NCBI GenBank assembly: GCA_902801585.1 | Contig: CADCIU010000042.1 | Span: 1-32,236, forward strand | Origin: an uncultured Lachnospiraceae bacterium | GTDB taxonomy: Bacteria > Bacillota_A > Clostridia > Lachnospirales > Lachnospiraceae | Length of the DNA: 32,236 nucleotides | Direction: 5' to 3' | In this document: positions 24,064-32,236 of the stretch, piece after piece | Layout of the letters: each line of letters opens with the position of its first letter | Position numbering within the stretch: position 1 is the stretch's first letter | The notes under the pieces: generated by a model | Seen by the model: the letters and a program-made list of their open reading frames with translations, nothing else | What the model was told of the DNA's origin: nothing | The model's database searches: none | Position numbers and translations under genes: made by a program

Positions 24064-26567
24064 ATAACTCATTCAATAATCCATTCAATAATCCATTCGG
24101 AAATAAAAAGAAGATCACAATAGCAGCGGCATCTGTACTGGCCGGCGTTCTCGCCGTGACAGGGATCGCGGCTGCCGTCCGTGCAACGACGAGTTCCACC
24201 GTGCCAGTCTTCGCCGTGTCGGGACTCAATTACGGAGCATATATGGACTGGGAAAACAGTGTCAGCGGCATGGTGACGGCAGACGCTGAACAGAACGTAT
24301 ACCTGTCTGACACAGAAACCGTGGAGGAAGTTCTGGTCAGCGAAGGACAGGCGGTCCACAAGGGCGACGTGCTCCTCAAATATGACACGACGTCCACAAA
24401 AATGAAGCTGGAAAAAGAAAAGATCAACCGCGAGAAGATCGAACTGGACATAGAAGTGGCCAAAGCGAACCTGGAGACATTAAACAACGTGTCGCCCGTT
24501 TCGGACGATGAAGGCGGCTTTGACATGCTCGGGGACTTCGAGGAGTTTGATGATAAGGAGGTCTATAAGAAAGCCACGGTCTATGTCAAGGAGCTCAAGG
24601 CGGACGCCAAGCCCGCCAACGACGACCCCGAAAACACTTTTCTGGGCTCCGAATTCGATCCCTATGTCTTTCTCTGCGACGGAGATACCGTGGTGATCAC
24701 CAAAGATTTCATTAAGAAGTGGCAGAAGACCGCCAAACAGAAAAAGATGAAGCAGCTGTATTTTGCCCTTGAAAAAAGGGACAAGAATTACAATCTGCTG
24801 AAATCCTGGATGGCAGATGTCATGCTTTTGGACCCGAATTATGATATTGAGGTCGATCTGTCCACCGGAGAGACCTCCTATGCGAGGATGACAGATCCGG
24901 AGAAGATGGCTAAGCTTATAAGGAAGGTGCTCACGGAAGTCCCCCGGGACGAACGGGCCGCATGGTTCGAGCAGCTGTGGAAGAAGCTGATGCCCATGAC
25001 CAAAGATGAGGATCAGATAGCGGAGCGCGGGGAAGTCATCGCAGCCGCGATCAATGCTCTGTGTGCAAAAGATACCGGACTTGAGGAGGAATTGGCGAAG
25101 GCAGCAGCCGGTCTCAACAAGGAGACGCTGGCTTCCCTGTTCAAAAACCTCACAGGGGATCAGATCCGCGACGTGGACGCGGAAGCGGTCGGAAGCCTCT
25201 TGCTGTGCATTTTGGAGAATATGACGCAGGAGCAGATCCGGGCCCTGGATCCGGAGGTATTGCAAAACTTTTTAAAGAATCTGACAGCGGAACAGCTCAC
25301 ATCGCTGGATGAAAGCGCGATCGCCGGCGTCTTGAACAGTTTGTCGGAAGAGCAGCTCAGGGCGGTCCTGAGCGGATTGGATGAAGAGAGAAAGGAGCTC
25401 ATTCGGGAGATCTTAAAGGAGCAGCCGGAAACAGAGGGTGACACTTCCCAATCAGGCGCGTCAGATCCGTCGGGTACTTCTGACTCGGACAGCGGGCAGG
25501 GCGGATCCGGAACCGGAGACGGTTTGGACGATCAGGGCAGCAGTCAGGATCAGAGCGGGAGCGGTGATCAGGGCGGCAGCAGCGGTCAAGGTGAAGACAC
25601 CGGAAGCAGTGAAAATGAGGATCAGGGTTCCGCGGAAGATACCGGTGCAAGTGGGGAAACGGAGACCGGCACCGGCGAGGACTCCTCTCAGAGCAGCGAA
25701 AATGAAAGCAGTCAGACTGAGAATGCCTCTGAAGCAGGCACTCCTTCTACAGCGCCTGCCCCGGAAACCGGAAACGGGGGCGGCGACAAGAGCGGCGGGT
25801 CCTCTCTTTTGACAGGAGATGACCTCACCTACACCAGCGAGGAACTGGAACAGGCCAAGCGGGAGGAGAGAGATAAACTCAAAGGCCTAGAACTGGATCT
25901 GCGGGAATCGGAGATCAAGATCAGACAGGCTGAGAGAGCAGTGGAAAGCGGCGTTGTCACCGCCGGCATGAACGGCGTGATGAAGGTTGTGGGAGATCCT
26001 GCATCTCCTCCTACGGACGGAAGCCCTTTTCTGACGCTGGCCGGAGCGGAAGGGCTGTTCATTAAGAGCGGGATCAAGGAGAGCCAGCTCGGAAAGATCA
26101 ACGAGGGCGATATCATTTCCGTAGTGTCCTGGCAGAGCGGTGGCAGGTTTGACGCGCAGATCAGGAGCATTTCTCCTTATCCGGACAGCTCGGGTATGTT
26201 CGGAGATGAACAAAACGAGACTTATTATCCTATTACGGCAAGTATTTCTGATGAGACCGCCGAGCTGACGAACGGGGATTGGGTAGAAGTGACTTTCAAT
26301 ACCGGAAACGATCAGAGCAGCGGAAGTTCATCCCAGCTCACTGTGATGAAAGCCTTTATACGGGAAGAGGGCAATAAGAAATATGTCTTCAAACGCGGCG
26401 ATGACGGAAAACTGGTTAAGCAGTATGTCGAGACAGGCCTGATGACGGATATGGGATATGAGATCCTTTCAGGACTCAAGGAGACGGACTGGATCGCTTT
26501 CCCCTACGGCAAGAATGTCAAGGAAGGGGCAAGGACCCGTGAGGGAGATTACGAGGACCTTTACTGA
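24060..26567 (+). CDS. Second membrane fusion adaptor with a ~440-residue insertion (835 aa)
   Basis: A second MacA/HlyD-type adaptor, about twice the usual length. After an Asn/Phe-rich start (SFNNPFNNPFGNKKK) come a membrane segment (ITIAAASVLAGVLAVTGIAA) and the first sandwich half (VEEVLVSEGQAVHKGDVLLKYD) with the first coiled-coil helix (about 111-150). The hairpin is then interrupted. Residues 150-340 contain a globular-looking region (EVYKKATVYVKELKAD, then FDPYVFLCDGDTVVITKDFI). Residues 342-457 hold four leucine-rich helical repeats (LKNLTAEQLTSLDESAIAGV type), and 458-585 form a Ser/Gly/Asp/Gln linker. The second helix and sandwich half resume at about 590 (GVVTAGMNGVMKVVGDPA), followed by barrel strands. 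Overlap with the ATPase gene (ATGA) and 30 bases to the permease place it firmly in the operon. The insertion's function is unknown. Confidence 0.9.
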   Translation: MNNSFNNPFNNPFGNKKKITIAAASVLAGVLAVTGIAAAVRATTSSTVPVFAVSGLNYGAYMDWENSVSGMVTADAEQNVYLSDTETVEEVLVSEGQAVHKGDVLLKYDTTSTKMKLEKEKINREKIELDIEVAKANLETLNNVSPVSDDEGGFDMLGDFEEFDDKEVYKKATVYVKELKADAKPANDDPENTFLGSEFDPYVFLCDGDTVVITKDFIKKWQKTAKQKKMKQLYFALEKRDKNYNLLKSWMADVMLLDPNYDIEVDLSTGETSYARMTDPEKMAKLIRKVLTEVPRDERAAWFEQLWKKLMPMTKDEDQIAERGEVIAAAINALCAKDTGLEEELAKAAAGLNKETLASLFKNLTGDQIRDVDAEAVGSLLLCILENMTQEQIRALDPEVLQNFLKNLTAEQLTSLDESAIAGVLNSLSEEQLRAVLSGLDEERKELIREILKEQPETEGDTSQSGASDPSGTSDSDSGQGGSGTGDGLDDQGSSQDQSGSGDQGGSSGQGEDTGSSENEDQGSAEDTGASGETETGTGEDSSQSSENESSQTENASEAGTPSTAPAPETGNGGGDKSGGSSLLTGDDLTYTSEELEQAKREERDKLKGLELDLRESEIKIRQAERAVESGVVTAGMNGVMKVVGDPASPPTDGSPFLTLAGAEGLFIKSGIKESQLGKINEGDIISVVSWQSGGRFDAQIRSISPYPDSSGMFGDEQNETYYPITASISDETAELTNGDWVEVTFNTGNDQSSGSSSQLTVMKAFIREEGNKKYVFKRGDDGKLVKQYVETGLMTDMGYEILSGLKETDWIAFPYGKNVKEGARTREGDYEDLY
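24063..24098 (+). repeat. Three 12-bp tandem repeats at the start of the second adaptor
   Basis: AATAACTCATTC followed by two copies of AATAATCCATTC, encoding N-N-(S/P)-F repeats in the cytoplasmic N-terminal tail before the membrane segment. Confidence 0.85.
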
Positions 26568-26597
26568 TCAATCTCATGATATGCGAGGAGAACAGAC

Positions 26598-27860
26598 ATG
26601 AGTGAAAACATAAGACTTGCTCTGAAAGGGATCTGGTCGCACAGACTTCGCTCTTTTCTTACGATGCTCGGCGTGATCATAGGCATTGCGTCGATCATCG
26701 CGATCGTATCTACGATCAAGGGAACGAATGAGCAGATCATGCAGAACCTGATCGGGGCCGGCAACAACAATGTTACGATCTCACTGCGGCAGGGAGAATC
26801 CGACTACTGGATGGATGCCGGAGCGCCCGACAATGTTTTGCCGGTGACGGATGCACAGAAAAATGACATTTTGGAATTGGATTCCGTAGCCGATGCTTCT
26901 TTTTACCTCAAGAGGACGTATGCGGACAGTATTACGAGCGGTACGGAGTCCCTGTCGGGAGGCAGTATCTACGGGATCGATTCGCATTATCTGTCAACTG
27001 TGGGAATGATGATCTATAAAGGCAGGCCTTTTTTGGATTCGGACTACACGAATTTCCGTAAAGTGGCCCTGTTGGACGAAAAAGCGGCTAACACGCTCTT
27101 TCCGGGAAGAGATCCGATCGGCAGGGTCGTAGAGATCCAGGGAGAACCGTTCATTGTCGTCGGCCTGGTCAGAAAATCAGATGATTTTCAGCCGGTCATC
27201 GAAAGCCTGCAGGATTATGAGACTTATAACAGGGAGGAGTACGGACAGGTCATGATCCCGGATGCGGACTGGTCTATTTTGTACAATTACGACGAGCCGC
27301 AGGATTGTGTGGCCAGAGCTGTTTCCACCGAGAAGATGAGTGAGATGGGAAAAGCCATCGAGAAGATCATGAAAAAATCGGTGGGCTCAGGGGCGGGAGA
27401 CGGCGATGAAGCCGTCACATATAAAGCGGAAGACCTGCTTGAGAAAGCGCGCAATAAACAGGAACTTGCAAACAGCACGAACAGCCTGCTGGTATGGATC
27501 GCAAGCATTGCATTGCTGGTCGGCGGGATCGGCGTCATGAATATCATGCTGGTTTCCGTCACCGAGAGGACGAATGAGATCGGGCTCAAAAAAGCGCTGG
27601 GTGCCAGAAACAGCCGGATTCTTGCCCAGTTCCTGACAGAAGCTGTAGTTTTGACCAGTCTGGGCGGCATGATCGGTGTCATCTCGGGAATCATACTGGC
27701 GGAAGTGATCTCCCGCGTCTCGGGTACGCCGGTCGCGATCAGCGTACCGTCGATCATTCTGAGCGTATTATTCTCGATGATGATCGGAGTCATTTTCGGA
27801 TTCCTGCCTTCCGTACAGGCAGCCAATCTCAATCCCATAGACGCACTGCGGCGCGAGTAA
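26598..27860 (+). CDS. MacB/FtsX-type ABC transporter permease
   Basis: Membrane subunit of the exporter, 420 residues. The first membrane segment follows a short cytoplasmic helix (WSHRLRSFLTMLGVIIGIAS), then a large extracytoplasmic domain (about 45-290). Three C-terminal membrane segments follow (SLLVWIASIALLVGGIGV; LTSLGGMIGVISGIIL; IILSVLFSMMIGVIFGF). The SVTERTNEIGLKKALGA motif and the final PSVQAANLNPIDALR are hallmarks of MacB-type permeases. The ATP-binding part is the separate gene at 23371. ATG 26598 has GAGGAG about 9 bases upstream. It ends the operon, followed by a hairpin shared with metF. Confidence 0.96.
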   Translation: MSENIRLALKGIWSHRLRSFLTMLGVIIGIASIIAIVSTIKGTNEQIMQNLIGAGNNNVTISLRQGESDYWMDAGAPDNVLPVTDAQKNDILELDSVADASFYLKRTYADSITSGTESLSGGSIYGIDSHYLSTVGMMIYKGRPFLDSDYTNFRKVALLDEKAANTLFPGRDPIGRVVEIQGEPFIVVGLVRKSDDFQPVIESLQDYETYNREEYGQVMIPDADWSILYNYDEPQDCVARAVSTEKMSEMGKAIEKIMKKSVGSGAGDGDEAVTYKAEDLLEKARNKQELANSTNSLLVWIASIALLVGGIGVMNIMLVSVTERTNEIGLKKALGARNSRILAQFLTEAVVLTSLGGMIGVISGIILAEVISRVSGTPVAISVPSIILSVLFSMMIGVIFGFLPSVQAANLNPIDALRRE

Positions 27861-27870
27861 TGCAGGACAT

Positions 27871-27897
27871 GAAAAGAGGCATCAGATGATGCCTCTT
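27871..27897 (-). terminator. Shared hairpin between the exporter operon and metF
   Basis: An 11-bp stem, AAGAGGCATCA (27874-27884) with TGATGCCTCTT (27887-27897). On the minus strand it is followed by TTTTC and overlaps the last codons of metF; on the plus strand only AAATTA follows. It is probably the metF terminator and perhaps works in both directions. Confidence 0.7.
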
Positions 27898-28745
27898 AAA
27901 TTATTGAGTATTCCGGCAGCGACTTCCGGTTTGTTCATGGTATAGACGTGGATATGTCCGCAGCCGTTTGCGATCAGGTCAATGATCTGGTGTGAAGCGT
28001 ACAGGATGCCCGCCTGCTGCATGGCGGCCGGAGAATCGCCGAAGCGGTCTGCGAGAGCAGTGAGCTCGGGCGGGATCACACAGCCGGAGAGCTGTATAGA
28101 GCGCTCCATCTGGCGGCGGCTCGTGACAGGCATGATTCCTGCCAGGATCGGAACAGTCACGCCGGCTTCCCGAAGGCGGTACAGATAGTTGTAATAAATG
28201 GAATTGTTGAAAAACATCTGTGTTGTCAAAAAATCACAGCCCGCGTCTACCTTTTCCCTGATATGCCGAATATCTTCATCTTTGTTCACGGCATCCGGAT
28301 GCTTTTCGGGGTAGCAGGCGCCGCCGATGCAGATGCCGGGGCACTCCTGTTTGACCTCTTCGACCAGCTGGATCGCATGCTCATAGTATCTGGGGCTGGG
28401 AAAATCCATTCCCTCCGGAATATCGCCTCTGAGCGCGAGAACATTTTCGATCCCGGCATCCCGGATCCTGCGGATCTGACTGCGGACACTGTCTCTGGTG
28501 GAACTGATGCAGGTGAGGTGTGCCATGGAAGCGACCCCTTCCTTCATGATGTCCTGTGCGATCTCAACCGTATACTGACTGGTTCCGCCGCCCGCGCCGT
28601 AAGTGCAGCTGACAAAAGCGGGGTGCAGCCTGGATATTTGAATGACAGTCTCTCTTACGGATTCAAGTCTGGTGTCAGACTTTGGAGGAAAGACCTCCAT
28701 GGATATAGTTATCGGGTTCTGCCTTAGGATTTCGCTGATCTTCAC
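27882..28745 (-). CDS. metF: Methylenetetrahydrofolate reductase
   Basis: Reduces 5,10-methylene-THF to 5-methyl-THF for methionine synthesis. The 287-residue TIM barrel has the conserved start (ISMEVFPPKSD), FVSCTYGAGGGTS, HLTCISSTRDSVR, VLALRGDIPEG, GGACYPEKHPDA, DFLTTQMFFN and PILAGIMPVTS. Length and motifs match the bacterial MetF family. ATG 28745 has AAGGAGG upstream, with a further GAGG nearer the start. The gene stands alone on the minus strand and is divergent from pta. A -10-like TATACT lies about 40 bases upstream of the start without a convincing -35. No SAM riboswitch or T-box is recognisable in the 183-base intergenic region. Confidence 0.96.
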   Translation of the reverse strand: MKISEILRQNPITISMEVFPPKSDTRLESVRETVIQISRLHPAFVSCTYGAGGGTSQYTVEIAQDIMKEGVASMAHLTCISSTRDSVRSQIRRIRDAGIENVLALRGDIPEGMDFPSPRYYEHAIQLVEEVKQECPGICIGGACYPEKHPDAVNKDEDIRHIREKVDAGCDFLTTQMFFNNSIYYNYLYRLREAGVTVPILAGIMPVTSRRQMERSIQLSGCVIPPELTALADRFGDSPAAMQQAGILYASHQIIDLIANGCGHIHVYTMNKPEVAAGILNNLRGII

Positions 28746-28928
28746 CTCTGATACCTCCTTATCAGAATTTAAGACACTTTAATGCAGTATACCATAATCC
28801 CATCGGACGGGGAAAAAAACTTGAAGATTGTGCACAAAGTTAAACAATAAAGGCGAGAAATTCAAAGGTATTTGTGATATATTTGATGCAGGGATGATTT
28901 TAATATTAAAACTAGGAGGTAATAATCA

Positions 28929-29918
28929 ATGAGTGCTTATGGCTTTGGTGGAATGATTCAGAAATTAAAAAAGAATCCTAAGACAATCGTATTTACAGAG
29001 GGAACGGATGCCAGGATTCTTGAGGCAGCATCCAGGCTCTTAGCCAGCAATTTCCTTACACCTATTCTTGTAGGAAACGAGGACGAGATCATGAACGCAG
29101 CAGAGGAGGAAGGCTACAATATCCGAGGCGCTCAGGTGATCGATCCTCTCAATTATGATCGATTCGATGAAATGGTAGATGCTTTCTGTGAGCTCAGAAA
29201 GAGCAAGGGCATGACTCCTGAGAAGGCAAGACCGATCCTTACCCAGGCAAATTATTTCGGAACGATGCTGGTCAAGATGGGTATCGCTGACTGCCTGCTC
29301 GGCGGCGCGACATATTCCACTGCGGATACAGTTCGTCCTGCACTGCAGATCATTAAGACGAAACCCGGCAACAGCATCGTATCTTCCTGCTTCATTCTGG
29401 TCCGTGCAGCGGCTACCGGCGGAAGAGAAGTTATCGCAATGGGCGACTGCGCGATCAACATCAATCCTTCCGAGGACGATCTGGTCGAGATCTGCGGTGA
29501 GACTGCAGAGTGTGCGAAAGTCTTTGGTATTGATCCCAAAGTCGCATTCCTTTCTTTCTCAACGGCAGGTTCAGCCAAGGATGCATCTGTAACAAAGGTC
29601 CAGAATGCAACCAAGAAGGCACAGGCTAAGTTCCCCGATATCCCGATCGACGGCGAGCTGCAGTTCGATGCTGCTGTTTCCCCTCGTGTCGGCCAGCAGA
29701 AGAAGCCCGGCTCCAATGTCGCAGGTTATGCCAACACCTTCATCTTCCCTGATATCAATGCAGGAAACATCGGATACAAGATCGCTCAGCGCATGGGTCA
29801 GTTCGAAGCTTACGGCCCTATCCTTCTTGGTCTGAACGCACAGATCAATGACCTCTCCCGCGGATGCAACGCAATGGAAGTCTATTCGATGTCGATCATC
29901 ACGGCAGCTCTGGCATAA
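28929..29918 (+). CDS. pta: Phosphate acetyltransferase
   Basis: Converts acetyl-CoA and phosphate to acetyl phosphate, the first step of acetate formation. The 329-residue protein is the short Pta form without an N-terminal regulatory domain. Recognisable motifs are VFTEGTDARILEAA near the start, ADCLLGGATYSTADTVRPAL, ISPxVG-type AAVSPRVGQQKKPGSNVAG, NTFIFPDINAGNIGYKIAQR and GLNAQINDLSRG at the end. ATG 28929 has a perfect AGGAGG 10 bases upstream after an AT-rich leader. Acetate kinase (ackA), usually next to pta, is absent; a strong terminator follows instead. Codons look biased toward a highly expressed set, as in the MsmK-like gene. Confidence 0.97.
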   Translation: MSAYGFGGMIQKLKKNPKTIVFTEGTDARILEAASRLLASNFLTPILVGNEDEIMNAAEEEGYNIRGAQVIDPLNYDRFDEMVDAFCELRKSKGMTPEKARPILTQANYFGTMLVKMGIADCLLGGATYSTADTVRPALQIIKTKPGNSIVSSCFILVRAAATGGREVIAMGDCAININPSEDDLVEICGETAECAKVFGIDPKVAFLSFSTAGSAKDASVTKVQNATKKAQAKFPDIPIDGELQFDAAVSPRVGQQKKPGSNVAGYANTFIFPDINAGNIGYKIAQRMGQFEAYGPILLGLNAQINDLSRGCNAMEVYSMSIITAALA

Positions 29919-29957
29919 AAAGAGTGAAGCGCATCAGTAAAACACATTGATCATCGG

Positions 29958-29990
29958 CGCACCCGGCAGTTTACTGCCGGGTGCGTTTTT
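29958..29990 (+). terminator. Rho-independent terminator after pta
   Basis: A perfect 13-bp stem, CGCACCCGGCAGT (29958-29970) with ACTGCCGGGTGCG (29973-29985), then TTTTT (29986-29990). Confidence 0.93.
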
Positions 29991-30016
29991 GATGAAATTG
30001 GGTGACTTGTACTGTT

Positions 30017-30046
30017 TTGACATGGTAGAATATAAACGGAGTATAT
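30017..30046 (+). promoter_or_regulatory. Probable promoter of the GH32 gene
   Basis: -35 TTGACA (30017-30022, perfect), an 18-base spacer, -10 GTATAT (30041-30046). The -10 is weak and the spacing one base long, so the gene may need activation. An alternative -10 is TAGAAT (30026-30031) with a poor -35. Confidence 0.45.
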
Positions 30047-30075
30047 TGATTTCCAGTTATCAGGGAGGTTATTTT

Positions 30076-31533
30076 ATGAGGGAATGGACCAGAGACGAGC
30101 GCTACAGAGTGCTTCAGAGTGCAGACGAGATCAAGGATCTTCACGAAAGAATTTCAAAGTCTGACTACAGACAACTCTATCATGTTCAGCCTGTGACAGG
30201 ACTCTCCAGTGATCCGAACGGTTTTACATATCACAAAGGGGTTTGGCATCTTTTCTATCAGTGGTGCCCCTGGGGTGCCGTTCACGGGCTTAAGTACTGG
30301 TACCATGTGACCAGCGAGGATCTGGTGCATTGGACGAATGCCGGAGTCGGCTTAAAGCCCGACAGGGACTATGACAATAAGGGAACACATTCGGGATCTG
30401 CGATCTCTGCGGGGGACGATCTGTATTTCTTCTATACCGGCAATCACAGAGATGAGAACTGGGTGCGCACACCCTGGACCTGTGCGGCGATCCTGGGAAA
30501 AGACGGCAACCCTGAGAAACTGCCTGAGCCTCTGTTCGGCCCTCGCGACGATTACAGTGAACATCAGAGAGATCCCAAGGTGATCTACAATGAAGAGAAG
30601 GATATGTATTATATCCTGATCGGTGCACAGACATTGGACAAGAAGGGGACAATCCTGATCTATAAGTCCAAGGAACTGCTGAGCGGATGGAGTTTCGCCG
30701 GACAGCTCCATGTACCGGGATTCGAGAGTTTCGGAGGAATGTGGGAGTGCCCTTATATCGTCAATATCAGCGGTAAGGATCTCCTGATCTTCTCGCCTCA
30801 GTACACGAAGCTGCCCGGGAGAGCGGAGAGCACCAATCACAATGTGTATTTGATCGGCACCATGGATTATGACACACTTACCTTTACACCGGATTCCGGA
30901 TACAAATATTTGGATTTTGGCTTCGATTTCTATGCGGCGCAGGGCGCATCCAATGTGGGTGATCCTGATAAGGCGATCCTGATCGGATGGGTCGGACTTC
31001 CTGATAATCATTACTGCACGGAACCCGAGGACTGGGAGGGAAGCATGGGGATTCCCAGAGAGCTTCGTATCAGGGAAGGCAAACTCATTCAGACACCGGT
31101 CAGCGCAATCTACGAACTGCGTGACGGCGAATTGCCTGCGGACGGTACACTCCCTGCAGCCTGTGAGATTGAGGTCACATTCGGAGGCGGCGACGCGGAT
31201 CTGAATCTCTTCACGAAGGCAGACGGAAGCGGCGGTCTGACCATGCACTATGACGCCGCAAAAGGTGTCTGCACTTTTGACAAGACCGGTATGACAAACC
31301 GATGCAACGAACAGGTCGGCGAGGTCTTGGACATGCCTCTCGAGAGCGGACTTAAAAAGATGGATGTGTTCGTGGACCGCAGCTCGGTGGAGTATTATGT
31401 GAATGACGGGGAAGCGACGTTTACGGCGCACAGTTACCCGACAGCAGAGGAATTCCACTATACGACTTCAGGCGATGTTAAGGTCAGGATCTGGAAGATG
31501 AAAGCTTCTGTCAAGGATGATTTTGTGATCTGA
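30076..31533 (+). CDS. GH32 beta-fructosidase / sucrose-6-phosphate hydrolase
   Basis: Hydrolyses sucrose, sucrose-6-phosphate or fructans; cytoplasmic, as no signal peptide is seen. The 485-residue protein has the GH32 five-blade propeller with nucleophile D46 (GLSSDPNGF, the WMNDPNG motif), D166 (HQRDPKVIY) and acid/base E224 (MWECPYI). A C-terminal beta-sandwich follows (about 345-485; FVDRSSVEYYVNDGEATFTA). The first motif has GLSSDPNG where most members have GxMNDPNG. ATG 30076 has GGGAGG 8 bases upstream; the frame is open further 5' but without a site. The next gene, a HAD phosphatase, follows after 80 bases. No sucrose PTS or transporter is visible, so the substrate's phosphorylation state is undecided. 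Confidence 0.92.
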   Translation: MREWTRDERYRVLQSADEIKDLHERISKSDYRQLYHVQPVTGLSSDPNGFTYHKGVWHLFYQWCPWGAVHGLKYWYHVTSEDLVHWTNAGVGLKPDRDYDNKGTHSGSAISAGDDLYFFYTGNHRDENWVRTPWTCAAILGKDGNPEKLPEPLFGPRDDYSEHQRDPKVIYNEEKDMYYILIGAQTLDKKGTILIYKSKELLSGWSFAGQLHVPGFESFGGMWECPYIVNISGKDLLIFSPQYTKLPGRAESTNHNVYLIGTMDYDTLTFTPDSGYKYLDFGFDFYAAQGASNVGDPDKAILIGWVGLPDNHYCTEPEDWEGSMGIPRELRIREGKLIQTPVSAIYELRDGELPADGTLPAACEIEVTFGGGDADLNLFTKADGSGGLTMHYDAAKGVCTFDKTGMTNRCNEQVGEVLDMPLESGLKKMDVFVDRSSVEYYVNDGEATFTAHSYPTAEEFHYTTSGDVKVRIWKMKASVKDDFVI

Positions 31534-31613
31534 CGAGGGCGCGGCATGCAGCCCCGGGCACGTGGATTTTTTGGTCCGGGGCTGATTCGCATAATTGGAA
31601 GGAGAGCCGAAAT

Positions 31614-32236
31614 ATGAAGAAAGTATTTGCAAGTGACTTTGACGGAACACTGTATTTTTACAAAGCGGAGGATGACAGAAAGCTTCCGGCGGAGAATGTG
31701 GAGAAGATCCGCGAATATCAGAAAGCAGGCCATCTGTTCGGGCTGTGTACCGGAAGACAGGTCGGGGGACTGACGCCTTTTATCACAGGATTTGTGGAGC
31801 CCGACTTCTTTATCACCAGCAGCGGCGCCAACATAGTTGACCGGAACTATAAAGAGATCAGAAAGCGCGGTGTAGATCCTGTCGTTGCTCAGGAGATCCT
31901 GGATAAATACGGAATTGAGAACTACAGATTCACGCTGGATGTCGAAGGTGACATATGTGTATTTGCGCCGATGGATTATCCCGGCAAGTATTATGTGGTA
32001 AAGAGTGTTGCTGACTGCCCGAAAGGTTTGATCCATCAGGTAAGTATCCACACAGAGAGTCTTGACGAAGCTGCGGCGATGAGCAGGGAGATCAATGAGA
32101 TCTGGGGAGACAGCGTCAATGCGTTCCAGAATGTCATTGAGATCGACATTGCGCCGAAGGGATGTTCCAAAGGCAAGGGCGTGGAGTTTTTGCGCGAGTA
32201 TATGAGAGCGCCTTACGGAGAGATCAAGCTGTACGG
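31614..32236 (+). CDS. Cof-type HAD-superfamily phosphatase (partial, runs off the window)
   Basis: N-terminal 207 residues of a HAD hydrolase of the Cof/sugar-phosphatase group. Motif I is DFDGTL with nucleophile D8 and D10, motif II is in LFGLCTGR (T46), and the cap region spans about 85-180. APKGCSKGKGVEFL supplies the lysine motif before motif III, which lies beyond the edge. ATG 31614 has GGAAGGAGAG upstream. It follows the GH32 gene by 80 bases that contain a 9-bp hairpin (31549-31557 with 31576-31584) but no T-run, so cotranscription is plausible. A role in sugar-phosphate turnover is inferred from the neighbour. Confidence 0.92.
   Translation, partial: MKKVFASDFDGTLYFYKAEDDRKLPAENVEKIREYQKAGHLFGLCTGRQVGGLTPFITGFVEPDFFITSSGANIVDRNYKEIRKRGVDPVVAQEILDKYGIENYRFTLDVEGDICVFAPMDYPGKYYVVKSVADCPKGLIHQVSIHTESLDEAAAMSREINEIWGDSVNAFQNVIEIDIAPKGCSKGKGVEFLREYMRAPYGEIKLY

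Noticed and set aside
28746..28928. Riboswitch or T-box upstream of metF
   Set aside because: I could not find the conserved T-box sequence or SAM-riboswitch helices, only AT-rich sequence with a possible -10.

Overview
The window looks like chromosomal core DNA from a Gram-positive anaerobe of the Clostridia, most likely Lachnospiraceae-like. Reasons: strong AGGAGG-type ribosome binding sites, about half G+C, a SEC-C methionine aminopeptidase, YesL/DUF624, a CdaR/PucR-type regulator, cell-wall-binding-repeat autolysins and a clostridial-type SRP RNA. The genus cannot be named from sequence alone. I see no rRNA, CRISPR array, prophage or insertion sequence. The only mobile-looking item is a 166-bp inverted-repeat element.

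Layout. 1-4439 (+): tail of an unrecognised gene, map (SEC-C type), metG, a small exported protein overlapping a YesL-like membrane protein. 4698-5804 (+): a stand-alone MsmK/UgpC-type sugar-ABC ATPase between two strong terminators, followed by a CdaR-type regulator (5988-7070). 7078-13155 (-), read right to left: two paralogous GH73 glucosaminidases with cell-wall-binding repeats, then tadA, then an SRP RNA with its own promoter, then the inverted-repeat element, then a PflX-like radical SAM protein. 13406-13478 (-): tRNA-Lys(CTT) with promoter and terminator.

13635-15315 (+): tatD and rsmA. 15496-18084 (+): a large protein of unknown function with a TPR-like N-terminus, disordered middle and degenerate AAA+ C-terminus, behind a near-consensus promoter. 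18141-21772 (+): glgB with a histone-H1-like tail, a DtxR/MntR-family regulator, a C39-like protein that seems to have lost its catalytic residues, and a cyclophilin. 21965-27860 (+): a MacB-like export operon with two different membrane-fusion adaptors, one ATPase and one permease; the second adaptor carries a roughly 440-residue insertion. 27882-28745 (-): metF. 28929-29918 (+): pta without an adjacent ackA. 30076-31533 (+): a GH32 sucrose/fructan hydrolase, then the start of a Cof-type HAD phosphatase cut by the window end.

Functionally the window mixes translation housekeeping (map, metG, tadA, rsmA, tRNA-Lys, SRP RNA), carbohydrate metabolism (MsmK-like ATPase, GlgB, GH32, Pta), wall remodelling (two GH73 proteins) and an unusual envelope export system. 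The best candidates for undescribed biology are the two-adaptor MacB-like operon, the C39-like pseudo-peptidase, the TPR/pseudo-AAA+ protein, the SRP RNA variant and the adjoining inverted-repeat element.
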